This document shows positions 6,394 to 6,659 of a stretch of 6,659 nt of DNA, piece after piece. Positions within the stretch are counted from its first letter, which is position 1; each line of letters begins with the position of its first letter. The translations under genes and the position numbers were made by a program. Origin of the DNA: Rhizobiaceae bacterium (lineage in GTDB: Bacteria; Pseudomonadota; Alphaproteobacteria; Rhizobiales; Rhizobiaceae); contig SCRB01001012.1 of NCBI GenBank assembly GCA_004299545.1, positions 1 to 6,659 of the forward strand. Direction: 5' to 3'. The notes under the pieces are model-generated. The model worked only from the letters and a program-made list of their open reading frames with translations, ran no database searches and was not told the origin of the DNA.

Positions 6394-6659
6394 TTGCCTC
6401 TTCCGACCGATCTTCCTGTCAATGCCGTCCTGCCCGAACTTGGCGCTGCGCTGGAGGGCGATGGCTCCGCCGTCCTCGTCGCGCCGCCGGGTGCGGGGAA
6501 GACGACGCTTGTGCCGCTGGCGCTTCTGGAAAGCGGCTGGATCGGGAAGGGCAGGATCGTCCTTCTCGAACCGCGCCGCCTCGCCGCGCGCGCCGCCGCC
6601 CGGCGGATGGCGAGCCTCATCGGTGAGGAACCAGGCGGGACGGTCGGATTTGCCATGCG
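6394..6659 (+). CDS. hrpB: ATP-dependent helicase HrpB, 5' part only
   Basis: Eighty-eight codons of an open frame run off the right edge. The translation contains a P-loop, [17 protein letters not shown] (29-45; Lys36), and motif Ia, [19 protein letters not shown] (55-73), followed by [13 protein letters not shown]. This is the characteristic N-terminus of the HrpB branch of DEAH-box (DExH) helicases. The full protein is normally about 820 residues, so only about a tenth is here. The frame is closed by TAA at 6355-6357 and has no ATG or GTG before the conserved part. TTG 6394, after GGTAAAG (6384-6390), gives the expected N-terminus ([15 protein letters not shown]) and is the best start; CTG 6358 would be an unlikely alternative. 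The cellular role of HrpB in alphaproteobacteria is poorly defined, and RNA unwinding is assumed from the family. Confidence 0.88.
   Translation, partial: MPLPTDLPVNAVLPELGAALEGDGSAVLVAPPGAGKTTLVPLALLESGWIGKGRIVLLEPRRLAARAAARRMASLIGEEPGGTVGFAM

Noticed and set aside
1..6659. Mobile element, CRISPR array, tRNA or prophage signature
   Set aside because: I saw no transposase or integrase motif, no regular spacer-repeat pattern and no tRNA-like cloverleaf. Gene content is ordinary chromosomal.

Overview
This is a high-GC window (roughly 60% G+C by eye) that looks like ordinary chromosomal DNA of an alphaproteobacterium, most likely order Hyphomicrobiales (Rhizobiales). Three things point there: a 536-residue bacterial-type ATP-dependent PEP carboxykinase, a palindromic intergenic repeat with GAGCATG/CATGCTC ends of a kind common in rhizobial genomes, and a DUF1045 gene beside hrpB. 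The genus cannot be fixed from the sequence alone.

Layout from left to right. Positions 1-75 are the leader of pckA and carry a direct repeat of about 11 bp with a 19-bp period. pckA (76-1686, +) encodes the gluconeogenic enzyme. A 50-bp imperfect palindrome begins on its stop codon and occupies the short convergent gap to emrB. Next comes a three-gene minus-strand operon reading right to left: a MarR-family regulator (5084-4614), an EmrA/HlyD-type membrane fusion protein (4604-3324) and an EmrB/DHA2-type 14-helix major facilitator exporter (3331-1781). This is the emrR-emrA-emrB arrangement; the genes are separated by 9 bp and then overlap by 8 bp. Divergent from the regulator is a small gene (5234-5557, +) for an exported four-cysteine protein of unknown function. 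The 149-bp space between them holds overlapping divergent -10-like elements and a direct repeat, a plausible site of autoregulation. Convergent with the small gene, 11 bp away, is a DUF1045 (2H phosphoesterase superfamily) gene (6258-5569, -). Divergent from that, running off the right edge, is the 5' part of hrpB, an ATP-dependent helicase gene that appears to start at TTG 6394. The 135-bp space between them holds a perfect DnaA-box nonamer.

Functionally the window joins three unrelated units: central carbon metabolism (pckA), a regulated tripartite drug or phenolic efflux pump (MarR-EmrA-EmrB, needing an outer-membrane TolC partner encoded elsewhere), and two housekeeping or poorly understood genes (DUF1045, hrpB). 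I found no mobile element, CRISPR, tRNA, rRNA or clear rho-independent terminator. I see no convincing new multi-gene system. The least explained items are the small secreted protein with its shared promoter region, and the DUF1045 gene placed beside an RNA-helicase-type gene rather than in a visible phosphonate cluster.
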